64,000 nt of DNA from Sporothrix humicola (taxonomy: Eukaryota > Ascomycota > Sordariomycetes > Ophiostomatales > Ophiostomataceae), in the NCBI GenBank assembly GCA_021396245.1, contig WNYE01000131.1, forward strand, positions 1 to 64,000. The letters are read 5' to 3'. A program made the position numbers and the translations under genes. The notes beneath the pieces were generated by a model, which saw only the letters and a list, made by a program, of their open reading frames with translations, ran no database searches and was not told where the DNA came from. Of the stretch, positions 44,192-55,291 are shown in pieces. Numbering within the stretch: position 1 is the stretch's first letter; each line of letters opens with the position of its first letter.

Positions 44192-47100
44192 TCAAGGCCG
44201 CCATTTTGGCCTCGGGTCCGGCTTGGTCTCGACGGGCTTTCTGCGCATAGCAAATCGCGCGCCGGCAATGGCCTGCGGGGACTCGCGGCCCGAGACACTG
44301 CCTTCTCTTGTCCGCGGCGTAGGAAGCAAGCTATTCCTCCTGGATGTGGCCATGGAACTAGCAGGCCGTTGAGGTGTCACGTTGGGAGAGCCCGGTGCGT
44401 TGGCCTTGGGCGGCTGCATTGACGCACGGCGGTTGGCTGCTGCGGGCGGAGCACTCGAGTGGGCTGCGAGGCGTGGAGGACGGTATGGTGGAGCATCGCG
44501 GAAGCCGGGCGGGTCGCGAGACGGCGAGCCATCGGTGGGCGGCACAGGCGACATGGATACACCTCTGCCGAGCGGGCTGCGCATGGGCAGTCTGGTGCCG
44601 AGACTGGATGTGGACCGTGGTGTGTTGCTGAGAGATCTGCGTGCTGCGCTGGGCGGCGTCTTTGCGTACGGGCTGGGCGTCGTCAAGCTCAGTGGCTTGA
44701 AGTTGTGACCCGTGTCAATGCCAGTCGTCGAGGTGTTCCATCGTGGACGGTTGTCCAGAGCCGAGGGCGCACGCGCAGGCTGCATAGAAAGGCGCTTGCT
44801 GACAGGCGTCACGGAGCCTTCACGACCGGGCGAGCTGCCACTGGGACCAAACGAGCTTGAGAAGCGAGAAAGCGACTTGCGCGCCTGGGCGGCACCAAGG
44901 GCAACAGATGACGAGACAGACCGCCGGGCTGTGGCAGGCTGGGGGAGGTGGCTCCCCAGACCTGGGCCGCGGCGGTTATTGGTAGGCGTGCCGTTGGTGT
45001 CCAAGTGCTTGGCGGCAAGGCGCTTGCTGCTGCTATTGTCGAGGCCGAGTGTTGACATAATGACCGACGACGGCGGCGAGCTCTGGGGCGTATCGCGGCC
45101 GCTGCCAATGGTCGAGCGGTCGTTGGAGAGCATGCTGGAGATCGAGTCGCGCAGCTGCTGGTTGCGCTGGTCGTCGGTGTGCAGCTCCTCGATAGCCAGG
45201 TCAATGTCGTGCATCCGGTCTCTCAGCTCGTCCCACTGGGTCTGCAGCTCGACGTGCAAGCGCAGAATCTCACCGTTCAGGGTAAGACGGTCTTTGACGC
45301 CCTTGTCGATAATGGCAAGCACACGCTCAATGGCCGGGCCGTAATGCGTCTTTTTGGTCTCGTAGCTCTCAATCTTCTTGATCATGACGGGCTGGTTGGT
45401 GAGATGCATGCCCATGTCAAGGCCCTCCTTGAGCTTGGCCACGCTGCGCTCGACTGACTCGTACATCTTCTGTGCCTGGCGAGCAGCGCCGCGGAAGACA
45501 GTGACCCAGCGGTCCTCGCCGAGTTCCTTGCGCAGCGACTCGGCATCCTTCTCCAACTTCTTGTACGTGCCGTCGAGGCCGGAGCGGCGCATCTCGAGCT
45601 CCTCACAGGCAGTGGGGAAACAAGACGAGGCGCGCGTCTCAAACACGGAAAGGCGCATGGGCAGGAAATCCAGAGAGGCGCGCAGCGGCTGCATACGGGC
45701 GAATAGGGCTAGCAGGCTTGAGTCGTCCTGGGAAATGGTCGGCGTCGCACTCCGTGCCTCGGGTGAGACGGGCGACATGGGGAAGATCGGAATGCTATTG
45801 CGGTTGTTGCCCGATGTCGTTCTCGAAAGAGCGGCTTGGGGTGACAGAGCCTGCTTGTTCTGGTTCTCCTCAACAATCGTCTCCAAGTCGCCAATGTCGA
45901 CACCAGGACCATCTGCGAGCGAGCGGTGGCGGCGCTCTTCCATTTCAAAGACAAGCCGGCTAAGCTCGTCCATCTCGTTCTGGATATCGCCCAGCACCAT
46001 GCCCCAGAGCTCTTCCCACTCCATGGCAATCTCGACCTGGGCCTTGACGCTCTGCAAGGCATTGCGCATGCGGCCCCATTCCTCCATAATGGACTCCATC
46101 TGGTAGACGGCACGCTGCAGCTCGTCGCGCGTCACGCTGGCAATGTCCGGCCGGCACTGCAGCGACTCGATGGCGCCGACATAGATGTTGATGAGCTCCT
46201 CGAAGCGAAGGATCGCGTTCTCGACTTCCTCCAGACCTTCGCGGCCGCCAGCTGCTGCCCACTCCACATCGTCGTCGCTATCGAGGCCCTCGATCACTTC
46301 CGACGCTTTGGAGATCCAGTTGCGAATCTGTTCGGCGGCACCGATAAGAGCGCGCGATGCAGCCTGTGCAGTGGGAATAGCAGAGACCCGGCTGGAAAGT
46401 GACTCGGCATCGGGTAGTTGCAGCGAGGTTAGCTGTGCGAGCTGGTTGGCGAACGAGACGCGCGATAGTGTGTAGATGGAGCCCGGGCGCTGAAGGCCCA
46501 GCGGGTTAAAATAGGATGCGGCATCGGGGTTGAAGTCGGATTGCGACGGCGTGTCGGGTTGCTGCTGCTGTGATTGCTGTGAGAGGGGAGGCGTATCTTT
46601 TGCGGGAGGAGGTGGAGGAATGTCTGGGCTGGCGATCCGGACAGACGAGTTGGACGAAGGGTTGGCGGTCGAGTCTCGCTCAATGTGTTGTTGGCGCGTG
46701 TCTAGCTGGACTTTAGTGCCGTTCCCATTGGTGTGGTCGGGCAGGCGATACTTGTTTGTGTCCATATCGAGTGGTTGTGTGGGCGCGATTTCAGGAAGAA
46801 AAGAAGATGCAGGCGAGATCGAGGCCGTGTCGGTGTGGCTTCCGTCGGGCTCGGTCACGACAAAAATAGCGGTCGCCGGGGCCGCGTTTGGAGAGTCGAT
46901 ATACGGGTCGGAGTCGTCCGTGTCGACGTTCTGTTTGCTGCGCCCCGAAGCGAGGTTCGCAACAGAGGCGGGGAGACGGGCGACAGCCGCACCGGCGCCC
47001 TTCCACGGACGGCCGCGCCGCTCGATGACAAGGACAGAGGAGCCGGCCTGATGGTTCTGGTCAATTTGCCGCAGCTGGTCTTCGGGAAGGCGACCTATGC

Positions 47101-47974
47101 GTTCGGGGTGGTTGGCAGAAGCGGCTGCTGGTGGCGGTGATTCTTTTCGTGCAGTTGTGCCAAATCCCAGAGCCTTGAGTCGGGCCGCAAGGCCAGGGGA
47201 TGGTTTGCGTGGCTGGGGATGCTGGACGGGGGTCGTCGAGGATGTGGACGACGCGGTCGAGGACACTCGAGGGCGGCCGGTTTCTGAAGAATCGCCGTCT
47301 TCAGAAGTCGATGCAAAACCGACGCGACGAGCGGGACGCAAAGGCGAGGACGAGGGCGTCAGCAGGTTGGGCTGCGCCAACGGAGCTGTCGTCTGCGTCT
47401 GTGTCTGCGTCTGCGATGGCGAGTGAAATTGTGATGGGGACTGTGTGTGAAGTTTGAGAGGAGTGGTGGATGAGGAGGCGGACGAGTCGACAGGAGCGAC
47501 ACCGTAAGCGTCGGTGTCGGGCATTCGTTGGTGGTTGAAATTGAGACGAGCGAGATCGCTGGGTATTTCGGCAAATGTTAATACGGAAGAAGTCGCATCT
47601 CCATCGCGGGGGGTGCTCGTGCTCGTGCTGTTTGCGCTGTTCGTGCAGTTGGAGTTGTGGCGGTCAGAGGGCGACTGAGCGACGACAGGAAATGCAGAAG
47701 AAGGCCGCGGTGGTTGGGATTGGCTGGGGATGTCGGTCTGCAGGCCACCTCCACCTTGGCCGGGAACAGCTGTCGCAGAAGTGGCTGCAGCTGCAGGTAT
47801 GGGTACAATTTTGGGTGCAGTTATGGGGACGGATATGGAGGAGAAGGATGCAGGCTGCTGGAACGAGACGCTGCTGCAGCTGGGCCCGTACGCGTCTGCA
47901 AAAGAAGAGCCACTTTCGGGAGCAGCAGCGACGACGGTAACGCCAGGAGCAGAGGTCAGAAAGGTGTTTGTCAT
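44192..47974 (-). CDS. KAR9-domain protein (spindle-orientation, microtubule-associated)
   Basis: An intronless 1,260-residue protein. Residues 1 to ~480 are disordered and Ser/Pro-rich. The central region, about residues 490-960, is strongly helical with Trp/Glu-rich segments (QMESIMEEWGRMRNALQSVK, EELWGMVLGDIQNEMDELS, HVELQTQWDELRDRMHDID) and matches the fungal KAR9 family. The C-terminal ~300 residues are basic, Ser/Pro/Arg-rich and repeat-like, as in microtubule-binding tails. Two [ST]x[IL]P motifs lie there (SHLP at ~1005 and TRLP at ~1124), the kind that bind EB1/Bim1. Yeast Kar9 links Bim1 on microtubule plus ends to myosin for spindle positioning; a similar role here is inferred. The protein is about twice the length of yeast Kar9 (644 residues). 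Confidence 0.8.
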   Translation of the reverse strand: MTNTFLTSAPGVTVVAAAPESGSSFADAYGPSCSSVSFQQPASFSSISVPITAPKIVPIPAAAATSATAVPGQGGGGLQTDIPSQSQPPRPSSAFPVVAQSPSDRHNSNCTNSANSTSTSTPRDGDATSSVLTFAEIPSDLARLNFNHQRMPDTDAYGVAPVDSSASSSTTPLKLHTQSPSQFHSPSQTQTQTQTTAPLAQPNLLTPSSSPLRPARRVGFASTSEDGDSSETGRPRVSSTASSTSSTTPVQHPQPRKPSPGLAARLKALGFGTTARKESPPPAAASANHPERIGRLPEDQLRQIDQNHQAGSSVLVIERRGRPWKGAGAAVARLPASVANLASGRSKQNVDTDDSDPYIDSPNAAPATAIFVVTEPDGSHTDTASISPASSFLPEIAPTQPLDMDTNKYRLPDHTNGNGTKVQLDTRQQHIERDSTANPSSNSSVRIASPDIPPPPPAKDTPPLSQQSQQQQPDTPSQSDFNPDAASYFNPLGLQRPGSIYTLSRVSFANQLAQLTSLQLPDAESLSSRVSAIPTAQAASRALIGAAEQIRNWISKASEVIEGLDSDDDVEWAAAGGREGLEEVENAILRFEELINIYVGAIESLQCRPDIASVTRDELQRAVYQMESIMEEWGRMRNALQSVKAQVEIAMEWEELWGMVLGDIQNEMDELSRLVFEMEERRHRSLADGPGVDIGDLETIVEENQNKQALSPQAALSRTTSGNNRNSIPIFPMSPVSPEARSATPTISQDDSSLLALFARMQPLRASLDFLPMRLSVFETRASSCFPTACEELEMRRSGLDGTYKKLEKDAESLRKELGEDRWVTVFRGAARQAQKMYESVERSVAKLKEGLDMGMHLTNQPVMIKKIESYETKKTHYGPAIERVLAIIDKGVKDRLTLNGEILRLHVELQTQWDELRDRMHDIDLAIEELHTDDQRNQQLRDSISSMLSNDRSTIGSGRDTPQSSPPSSVIMSTLGLDNSSSKRLAAKHLDTNGTPTNNRRGPGLGSHLPQPATARRSVSSSVALGAAQARKSLSRFSSSFGPSGSSPGREGSVTPVSKRLSMQPARAPSALDNRPRWNTSTTGIDTGHNFKPLSLTTPSPYAKTPPSAARRSLSNTPRSTSSLGTRLPMRSPLGRGVSMSPVPPTDGSPSRDPPGFRDAPPYRPPRLAAHSSAPPAAANRRASMQPPKANAPGSPNVTPQRPASSMATSRRNSLLPTPRTREGSVSGRESPQAIAGARFAMRRKPVETKPDPRPKWRP

Positions 47975-50900
47975 TTAACCAGGACGAGCCGAGCCAACAA
48001 AAAGCCAGACGTGAGGGTGAGGGTGGGAGAGAATGGCTCGAAGGGAGAGCGAATTGATCCGCCCTCGCCTGTTTGGCAGCTCTCCTTTATTTGCGTCCTA
48101 TTTTGCCCCCGTAGCGCGTCGACGTGGCTGGAGCGGGTTGTGTGTTTTGTGCGAATTGCACTCTGTATCTTATTTGCAAAAAGATATCTGCGGGAAAGGG
48201 GCTGCCTTGTGCGATGGTCTTGGCAGGTCAACAGGCCAATTTGCAAATAGACCTTTTTTCCCTCCTTTATTTTGTCTTTATGTTGGACCGTGGCGTGCAG
48301 GTCTTGTGCGTCGTGAACGTCGTCAGATACTGGTGTTCGTGGGCGGACCGCGAGGGTGTTTGTCCGTGGTTCACTGGGTCACAGGCTCACTGGCAGACAG
48401 GTTTCTTGCAGCGCGTCGGTGGAGTTGGGCAGCGATTCTCGATTTTCGTTGGGGATTCTTCGATTGGGTTCCTCTTTTCCTCTTCGTTTTGGCGGTTGCC
48501 TGTGACCGTGGAATGCAGGATGCTGCAGATGCAAATCGCTCTAGTCCAGGGCAGGCAGGCAAGGTTTTTTTTTTTGGCGTGAGGAACCTGCTGGAGAAAA
48601 CGACCAGAAAAAGACCAGAAAACGGGCGAGGATGGACGTGGTTTGCTGGCCTGTCGAGGATGGGTGATTGGCGCAGCGAGACGGTGAAGAGCGAATGTGC
48701 GTGCAGTAGCAGGACACAAGAAAATGGAGAAAGCAGGGGGTGGTGTGGTTGCTACAGGATGTGTGGGCGCGGCAGAGGCAACACCAGGACAGGTCGATTG
48801 GGCGTGAAGAAGACCAGAAAGTAAAAAGTGAGGTCGAAAAGAAGGAGAAAAGGTCGACGCGATGAGAAGTAGAAACGGGAAACGCGAAAAGGACAGAATA
48901 GGAAATCGGCAGGAGAGCTCTTTCCCTCCCGGGCGAAATTAAGTTGAAACAAAAAGAAAGGGCAAGAGGCAATGGGGCGCGGAAAGAGCAGGCGCACAAA
49001 AGAGAAAAAAAGGAAAGAAGCGCAACAAACGCAAAAGAACGGGAAGGGGCATCCAAGACAAAGCAGCCACAAACAAAAAGGAGACAGTCAAATTACGAAC
49101 AAAAGGAGTAGTCAAAAAGTCAAATTTAGAGACAAGAAAACAGAGAATAGGAAGCGAGAAACGAGGTGTTACCCGCAGGACGCAAATTGTCTGGTTGTCC
49201 CGCTTGCTCGTTTCTCGTGAGGGTGGATGGGCGCAATCAATGTCCCTTGCGAAAGCTACGGCTCACAGCGGGGAATCGTGATTGGGAACGACGCCTTGTG
49301 AGTTATCAACAACGCCAGTCGCGCCTGCCGCAAGTTGGCAATTCAGTGTGGGAAGGTACGACGAGACAGCCGACCCATTGGGTCATTGGGCCAGAGAGAG
49401 AAAGCAGCGATCCTCATCAAGACATGCATCAACAACAATGGCAACAAATACACAACAACAGCAACGCGGGATTGGATCACAACCGACTGTCCAAGGGGCG
49501 ATATCTGATATGGAGGGAGGCCACCATGTTAGCTTCGACAGCGGAGCACGAATCAAGTGCACAGAACAGCAACACCTCATGGCATGGCAGGGAGAAGCAG
49601 AGGGAAAAGGGAGATGCAAAAGGACCCCCAAAGGACATATCAAAACAAAGCAAAGGGGCAAAACGACAACTCTGAAAGGTTCAGGCAAGATACAACGCTC
49701 AGGCATATGTGCATCAGGGACACGCCGGAGAGAGCTTCATGACAACATCAACTTCCACCTTTCGGATGGATATTCCACGGATATCCATTCTTGCCTCTCG
49801 ACTTCGCCCTCACTTCTCATCTCGTCTTGTCTGCAATCTCTTTGCGAACAGACACTCGTGCCGGCACTGCAACCGCCCCCACTAACTCGTCTCTTGGGAC
49901 CGACGGCACTGTCCTATTATTACGGAGCACAGTGCAACGCTATCAAGATGGTCTGTGTTCTGATTTTGGCTTTGAGTTGGAGCTGTCGAGTCTGGAATAC
50001 GCCCACCACGCTCCAGCCCGCCGAACGACGCCCGGACCGAGCGTGGCCGCAAACTGCTGCCAGATGAGTGCCAAACAGTGCCAGGACCTGCAATTTCCTC
50101 CTGGGCCTAGAATACGACGCCGCCCAGGCTTCGCAGGGAACCGTGCCGATCCCGTCCAACTGGGCCACAGAAACTCGAGAAAGAACAGAAGAGGAACTGG
50201 GCCAAGTGGCGACGCTTTTGATGAGTGGCTCTGTTTTGGGCCTAGGGCAAGCTGGATCACTCGCCGCAGAGGCCGAACGTGGGGAAGTTCTGGGATTATT
50301 GCAAGCAAGATACGAGACGGGACTGGCTGTCAGAACGAATGCCTTTCCTTTCGCCTTTCTTTTCTTTTTGCATCGCCTGTTGTTTTTGTTCTCCGATCAC
50401 TTTTCCACGTTCCTCGTTATTTGCTCTTCTTTTCTTTTCTTCCTTTTTCTCCGGCTTCCTCCACCCTTCCCTGCTTCTGGAACGTGTGCGCCGTGTTGCA
50501 GTGCATAAAGTTGCCGGCCAGCCTCACACAGAATCGAAACAGGGACGGTCCTCCTGGCAACGATGGGCCACAACGCCATGCACGAATTCACTTTCACGCA
50601 TGCACGCAGATGCAGGTACGAAGCCAGGCCAGGCACCGCTGCACAAAAATTAGCACCCTGCCGATGTCCAGTGTGTGCCATATTCTAGAAAAAGAATGAA
50701 AAAGAAAAGAAATGGACTCGAGCCAATACAATCCATGCCACCCTCCCGGACGCCGTCTGACTTTACCCGTCCCAGCACTATCGAGCAATACTTTCCGACA
50801 TAAGATACATCGTTCCCTTGCTCGCTCACCGTCTAACATATAAGTATATCTGTGCTTCTATTGCCCTATTGCCGGCCTGGCCACATGGACTCGATCTCGG

Positions 50901-52752
50901 AAGCTGTTCCCCTCCGAGCCAGGATGCAACCGTGCCCAAGCTTGGTGCCATGGACCACAGCTTGTCTTGACGTTGCCACTCTTTCTGTGATGGGCATCGT
51001 TGTTACTGGATTTGTCTTGTCAAGTGACAGTGTAAATGACAGTGCAAGACTATTTCAAGTGTTATCCCATCTTCGGCTGTCTTTTGGAAACTGCCACTTT
51101 CACTCACAAACGCCATTCCTTGCCATGTCTCCGTGGGAACAATCTTGCGCCACCTCGCAATGCCATTCGCGTAGAAAAACATCAAAGACATCAGAGACAC
51201 TAGACAACCGTACCACATCGATTGGTGTTGACTGTTTGTTTCGGCACTTTATGACTTGATTGACTTTAGTGACTATTGAAGAGCAACTGCCAGAGACCTG
51301 TGATATCGCCTGTTATGCACTGTAATTCACATAATTTGCGCCTCTCTATCGAGTTTAGCGTGTTGGCTAGACCCACACGTTCTCCGCGGCCCTGGACGCT
51401 CTGTGCCGCAGCTACTCGGTAGCGGCTGCTAGCGGCTGGGTAGACAGGAACGGGTGCTGGAGGCATGAAAAGACCTGCGAGACCTGTAACTGCTGGCTTG
51501 TTGCCCTGCAATTCCGCCGTTTCTCCAGCAATTCCCACCCAGATTCCTCAGCGAACACCTGTCAGCCGTTCACCAACCGTCCACTAATAGCCAACGCCCA
51601 CTAATAATTTAGCTGCCAACACCGGCCAACACCCACCAACCAGATGAGTCACTACTCAAACAAAGCAAAACAAGCCCCTGACATGGCGTCAGAAGCAAAT
51701 AGACAGGCTCGACAGGCATTCGCCCAATTAGGAAGGCATCGCCAATGCATGGCTTTCCCTCGCACCTTCCCTCACCAATCGCTGTGTTGTTGTTATTTTT
51801 CGTTCTCCTGCCTTGCGAGAGCCTTCTTAATGCGCCTCCTTCCCCAGACGGATTGCCCTCTTTCCCTGTCCCATCTGCCCCAGTTTGTGCTTCCTTTCCC
51901 TCTCATTTTGTCTTTTGACATCACCAAATCTGTTCGGAGTACGGAGCATCGCCTTTGCAACCTTTCGACCACGATCCGGCCTTAGCTCTCCAACGCTGCC
52001 CCATACGGCTACCGTTGCAATCCTAGACTTGCACCAATATCTTACGTGCAAGTACGACGTACACAGTATAACGGGACTCACAATATCGACGACAAGACTC
52101 TTCTAAAACGTCAACAAAGGAGAACAAAAAGGCCTCGTTTTTGTCTTCGCGATTGCAAAAGAATTCGATATCGACAAGCAGAAATAGATCTTAACACGAC
52201 AAGCCAGCCACCGAGAGAAAAAAAAAATAGAAGAAAAAAAAACATCGTCCCCTGCCAAATCGAAAGGACCGACCCCAGAAACCGCACCAGCACCAACAAA
52301 CGGAGCTCATTTTAATTACGGAGCACGCCTGCGCGCCCACGCACCACCACACTTTACACGACTCCATTTGGGCATTTTGCGTGTTCTGCTGCCCCTCGCC
52401 GCAGTTGCATTCGGATCCTGGTTCCCCTTTTTCAATCAAGCTCTCCCGCCGCCTTCCCGGCCACTTTGAGACTTTGAGCAGCGCTGAGAAAGAGCACTGT
52501 CTCCTCTTTCGCGTCTCGTCGCTCGCGTTGACCGAAAGGCGTCTTTTCCTCTTTCGCTTTCGAGCTCCATTTGGGTCTCCTTGGTTTTGCACTCTACTCA
52601 GTACCTATCCCACGACGTGCACAACTTCGTGCACTACGAAGTACGAGTTTTGTGCTGCATACCGAGGGCTCTAATCTGAGTACACTTCCCGTCTTCGATC
52701 AACGTTCCACAACATAATCTATTCAAATACTCATACTCAAATCTTGCCCACC
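47975..52752. other. Large 4.8-kb divergent intergenic region
   Basis: This is the longest stretch without a recognised gene. It must hold the promoters of the KAR9-like gene and of the unrecognised gene at 52753. Frames of 263, 261 and 302 codons occur (48033-48824, 49282-50067, 49791-50699). They overlap each other, show no domains and have irregular composition, so I do not call them. Notable sites are the inverted repeat at 49766-49788 and TACGGAGCA variants at 49921, 51940 and 52317. Confidence 0.5.
49766..49788. repeat. Inverted repeat ATGGATAT-N7-ATATCCAT
   Basis: Perfect 8-bp arms flank a 7-bp TCCACGG spacer. It could form a small hairpin or a dimeric binding site. There is no functional evidence. 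Confidence 0.5.
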
Positions 52753-54660
52753 ATGGCCACCCCAGCACCCCCGACCATCTGCCGGCCCTCGTCGCCCTCG
52801 CCTGATACCATCCCGACTCTCGCCATCAAGGGTGACGGTACCGACGAGAACCTGCGCAGCCTCTCGACCGCCTCGTCCATGTCTCACGGATCCGCCACCA
52901 CGGACGCTTCCTCGCTGCTGTCGAGCGGCTTTGGCGGCCGTGACTCGCTCGGCAGCGATGCCTCGTCTACCGCCTTTAGCCGCCACTCTTCGGGTAGCTA
53001 TTCTGGCATGTCGCTGGCCGCATCTCCGGCCCTGTCCGCCAACCCCAACCGCCTTTCCGTAGCCAGCACGATTACGACGGCCTCAAATACCACCGCCAGC
53101 GGCAACCCCTCGGGCGAGCAGCGGACGGCCAAACGCCGCGGTTACATGCGGCCGCAGGGTACCGACTTTGCTGCCAGTGCCCGCTCGCGTGAGAGTGTGC
53201 TCAGTCTCGGCAGCATTGCCCACCTGCAGCACTACTTTGCCCGCACGGGTCTGCTCGATCTCAAGGGCCAGCTCGAACGGAAGCGTCGTGGCGGCAAGGC
53301 ACGCACTCTCGACCTGTCACAGCTCGAGGGCACCACTGCATACCTCCAGCCGCGGGCTCAGTCTATGCTCATCCAGTCGTCTGACGGCTCGGCTGGCGGT
53401 CTGTCGATTCAGTCGGATGTCGACTCGTCCTATGCTTCCATGGGCAGCAGCCCCGATCTTGGTGCAAACGGCAACCACGGCATGATGACCGAGTCACCTG
53501 TTGAAGAGAACTATGCGGATGATTGGTATCCTGAAGACTTCGAAGGCGCCGACCCGGCCGTCATGCTGCCACCAACTGCCAGCACATACATGCACCGCGA
53601 GAAGCCACTCCCAAAACCACCAAGTCTAGTCGAGCTCAGAACCGATCTAAAGAATTCGCTGGACAGCGCGTCCAAGGCACTGGCTGAGGCGAGAGAGGCT
53701 AAAAACAACCAGAATGCACCGGCAACCCCGACATCGTCTGCGCCGTCATCGCCTGCCAGAGGCCCCAATGGCGAAGCCAAGGCTGCCGCAACAACCTGGT
53801 ACGAAATCCAGGGCATGCACATCCTCGACGTCATCACACTCGCCATCCGCGCCGCCAAGATGTACTACACGAGCCACGAGAACCCAGACCGGCTTGATGC
53901 CATCAAGTCAGAACGCGAGGTCCGCTCGGAGCTCCTTGCTGTCATGGATGTCCTCAAGCGCATGGCTACACGCAGCTTTTCGGGCGGCGTCCGCACCGAG
54001 GAGATCCGTGCCATGGACTCATGGATCAGCAGCTTGTATGCCATGCTTGACGGCGAGGACGCCATGGTGGCAGCAGAACAGGCAGAACAGGCCACCTGGA
54101 CCTGGCTCAAGGATGAGAACTGGCCGGCCGACGCCTCCACCGACCCTGCCCGTGCTTATGCGCGCGAGCATGCTTTCTTGCAGTCGATCCTCGCCAGCGG
54201 GTCCACGCCTGAGGACAAGGTCGACATGGTCCTGCCAGAATGGATTCCGATGGACCGCAGCACTGTTGCAGAGGCTCTTGCTGTTCCCGCAGAGGATGCC
54301 GCCCCGACAACACCGACTACGCCAACCACACCGACGCCACCACCGGCGCCGACAACCTTTTTACAGCACATGCAGAACGGCAAGTGCCTGATTCAGCTGC
54401 ACAACTGTGCCGTGCGTAAGTCGCGGCGCCGTTTCGGTGCCATTCCCACCTTCCACGCCGATACCCAGAAGCCTTATCGGGCCGCCGACAACCTCCGGTA
54501 CTGGGTCAAGGCTGCCGAGCTGCGGTGGGAGGTGTTCTTCAAAATTGATGCCCTCGCTGTCGTCTGCAACAGCCGGCCGGATGTGTGGCCCGTCTTCGAG
54601 GACGCCATCTACAAGTGGTGCCGTAAAGTCCGTGAAGAGATTACGTCTGAGGTGATCTAG
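52753..54660 (+). CDS. Conserved-looking fungal protein of unknown function
   Basis: An intronless 635-residue protein that I cannot name. The first ~150 residues are Ser/Thr/Ala-rich with phosphorylation-type runs. A short ordered patch (HLQHYFARTGLLDLKGQLER) follows near residue 160. After a Pro-rich KPLPKPPSLVEL motif, residues ~350-635 look helical and folded: ILDVITLAIRAAKMYYTSHE, SELLAVMDVLKRMATRSF, and near the end RRRFGAIPTFH, YRAADNLRYWVKAAELRWE and a Trp/Cys-rich C-terminus. There is no signal peptide or membrane span. Coding is supported by strong third-position GC, uniform composition and an uninterrupted frame ending in a compact conserved-looking block. The ATG lies in a good ACCATGG context. 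It converges on the ankyrin gene downstream. Confidence 0.8.
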   Translation: MATPAPPTICRPSSPSPDTIPTLAIKGDGTDENLRSLSTASSMSHGSATTDASSLLSSGFGGRDSLGSDASSTAFSRHSSGSYSGMSLAASPALSANPNRLSVASTITTASNTTASGNPSGEQRTAKRRGYMRPQGTDFAASARSRESVLSLGSIAHLQHYFARTGLLDLKGQLERKRRGGKARTLDLSQLEGTTAYLQPRAQSMLIQSSDGSAGGLSIQSDVDSSYASMGSSPDLGANGNHGMMTESPVEENYADDWYPEDFEGADPAVMLPPTASTYMHREKPLPKPPSLVELRTDLKNSLDSASKALAEAREAKNNQNAPATPTSSAPSSPARGPNGEAKAAATTWYEIQGMHILDVITLAIRAAKMYYTSHENPDRLDAIKSEREVRSELLAVMDVLKRMATRSFSGGVRTEEIRAMDSWISSLYAMLDGEDAMVAAEQAEQATWTWLKDENWPADASTDPARAYAREHAFLQSILASGSTPEDKVDMVLPEWIPMDRSTVAEALAVPAEDAAPTTPTTPTTPTPPPAPTTFLQHMQNGKCLIQLHNCAVRKSRRRFGAIPTFHADTQKPYRAADNLRYWVKAAELRWEVFFKIDALAVVCNSRPDVWPVFEDAIYKWCRKVREEITSEVI

Positions 54661-55291
54661 AGTGTCTTCGCAGTCATCTACCTCGTTCTTATTCCAAGCT
54701 CTACGTTGTGTTTTCCTTATTTTCCCCAACATAGCCAGCATTCTTCTTTTCTACCAGACCACACTTCTCTACATATGTGTGGATTTGGCCATTTATACCC
54801 TATCTCACCCTTAACTTTTTTTCTATCTTTTTTTTTTAACTTTATTCATTATTTTTGGCATATCACCTCGGCGTTTTACCCTATTTTTTTTTCATCTTCA
54901 TTCATTCAAGCCAGCCAGCTACATGAGCGAGCCACTCATTTGGATACCATTTCTGGATCTCGTTCGTTTCTCCATTTCTTTTTCTCTTCTATTTGGCCAC
55001 TATTTACATTTACACAACTTTTTGGGATATCCTGACCAGTTTCTTGGTACATATATTTTTACTATTTCTCTGATTTAGTCATGTTTGTGCTTCTTTTTTG
55101 TTCTCATTCTTTTTTCCCTTTTACCACATTCACATAGCACTAAACCAGATTGACCCACGACCAAATAACCTCAATACGCATATAATGAAAATTCAAAATT
55201 GAAACTATAAATCATTCATCTGCCTTTCCGTATCCAAAAGTGACTCGTAAGTAATAATAATAATAATAAATAAAAATAAAAAAACATCTCT
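54661..55291. other. Convergent 3' region with a TAA microsatellite
   Basis: These 631 T-rich bases lie between two stop codons. An ATAATAATAATAATAA-type run sits at about 55253-55280, beside the ankyrin gene stop. No gene is seen. Confidence 0.65.

Noticed and set aside
48033..48824. 263-codon plus-strand frame upstream of the KAR9-like gene
   Set aside because: It overlaps the likely leader of that gene, has irregular composition and shows no known domain.
49282..50699. Overlapping 261- and 302-codon frames in the large intergenic region
   Set aside because: The frames overlap each other out of phase, contain low-complexity sequence and no domain. Neither has convincing coding bias.
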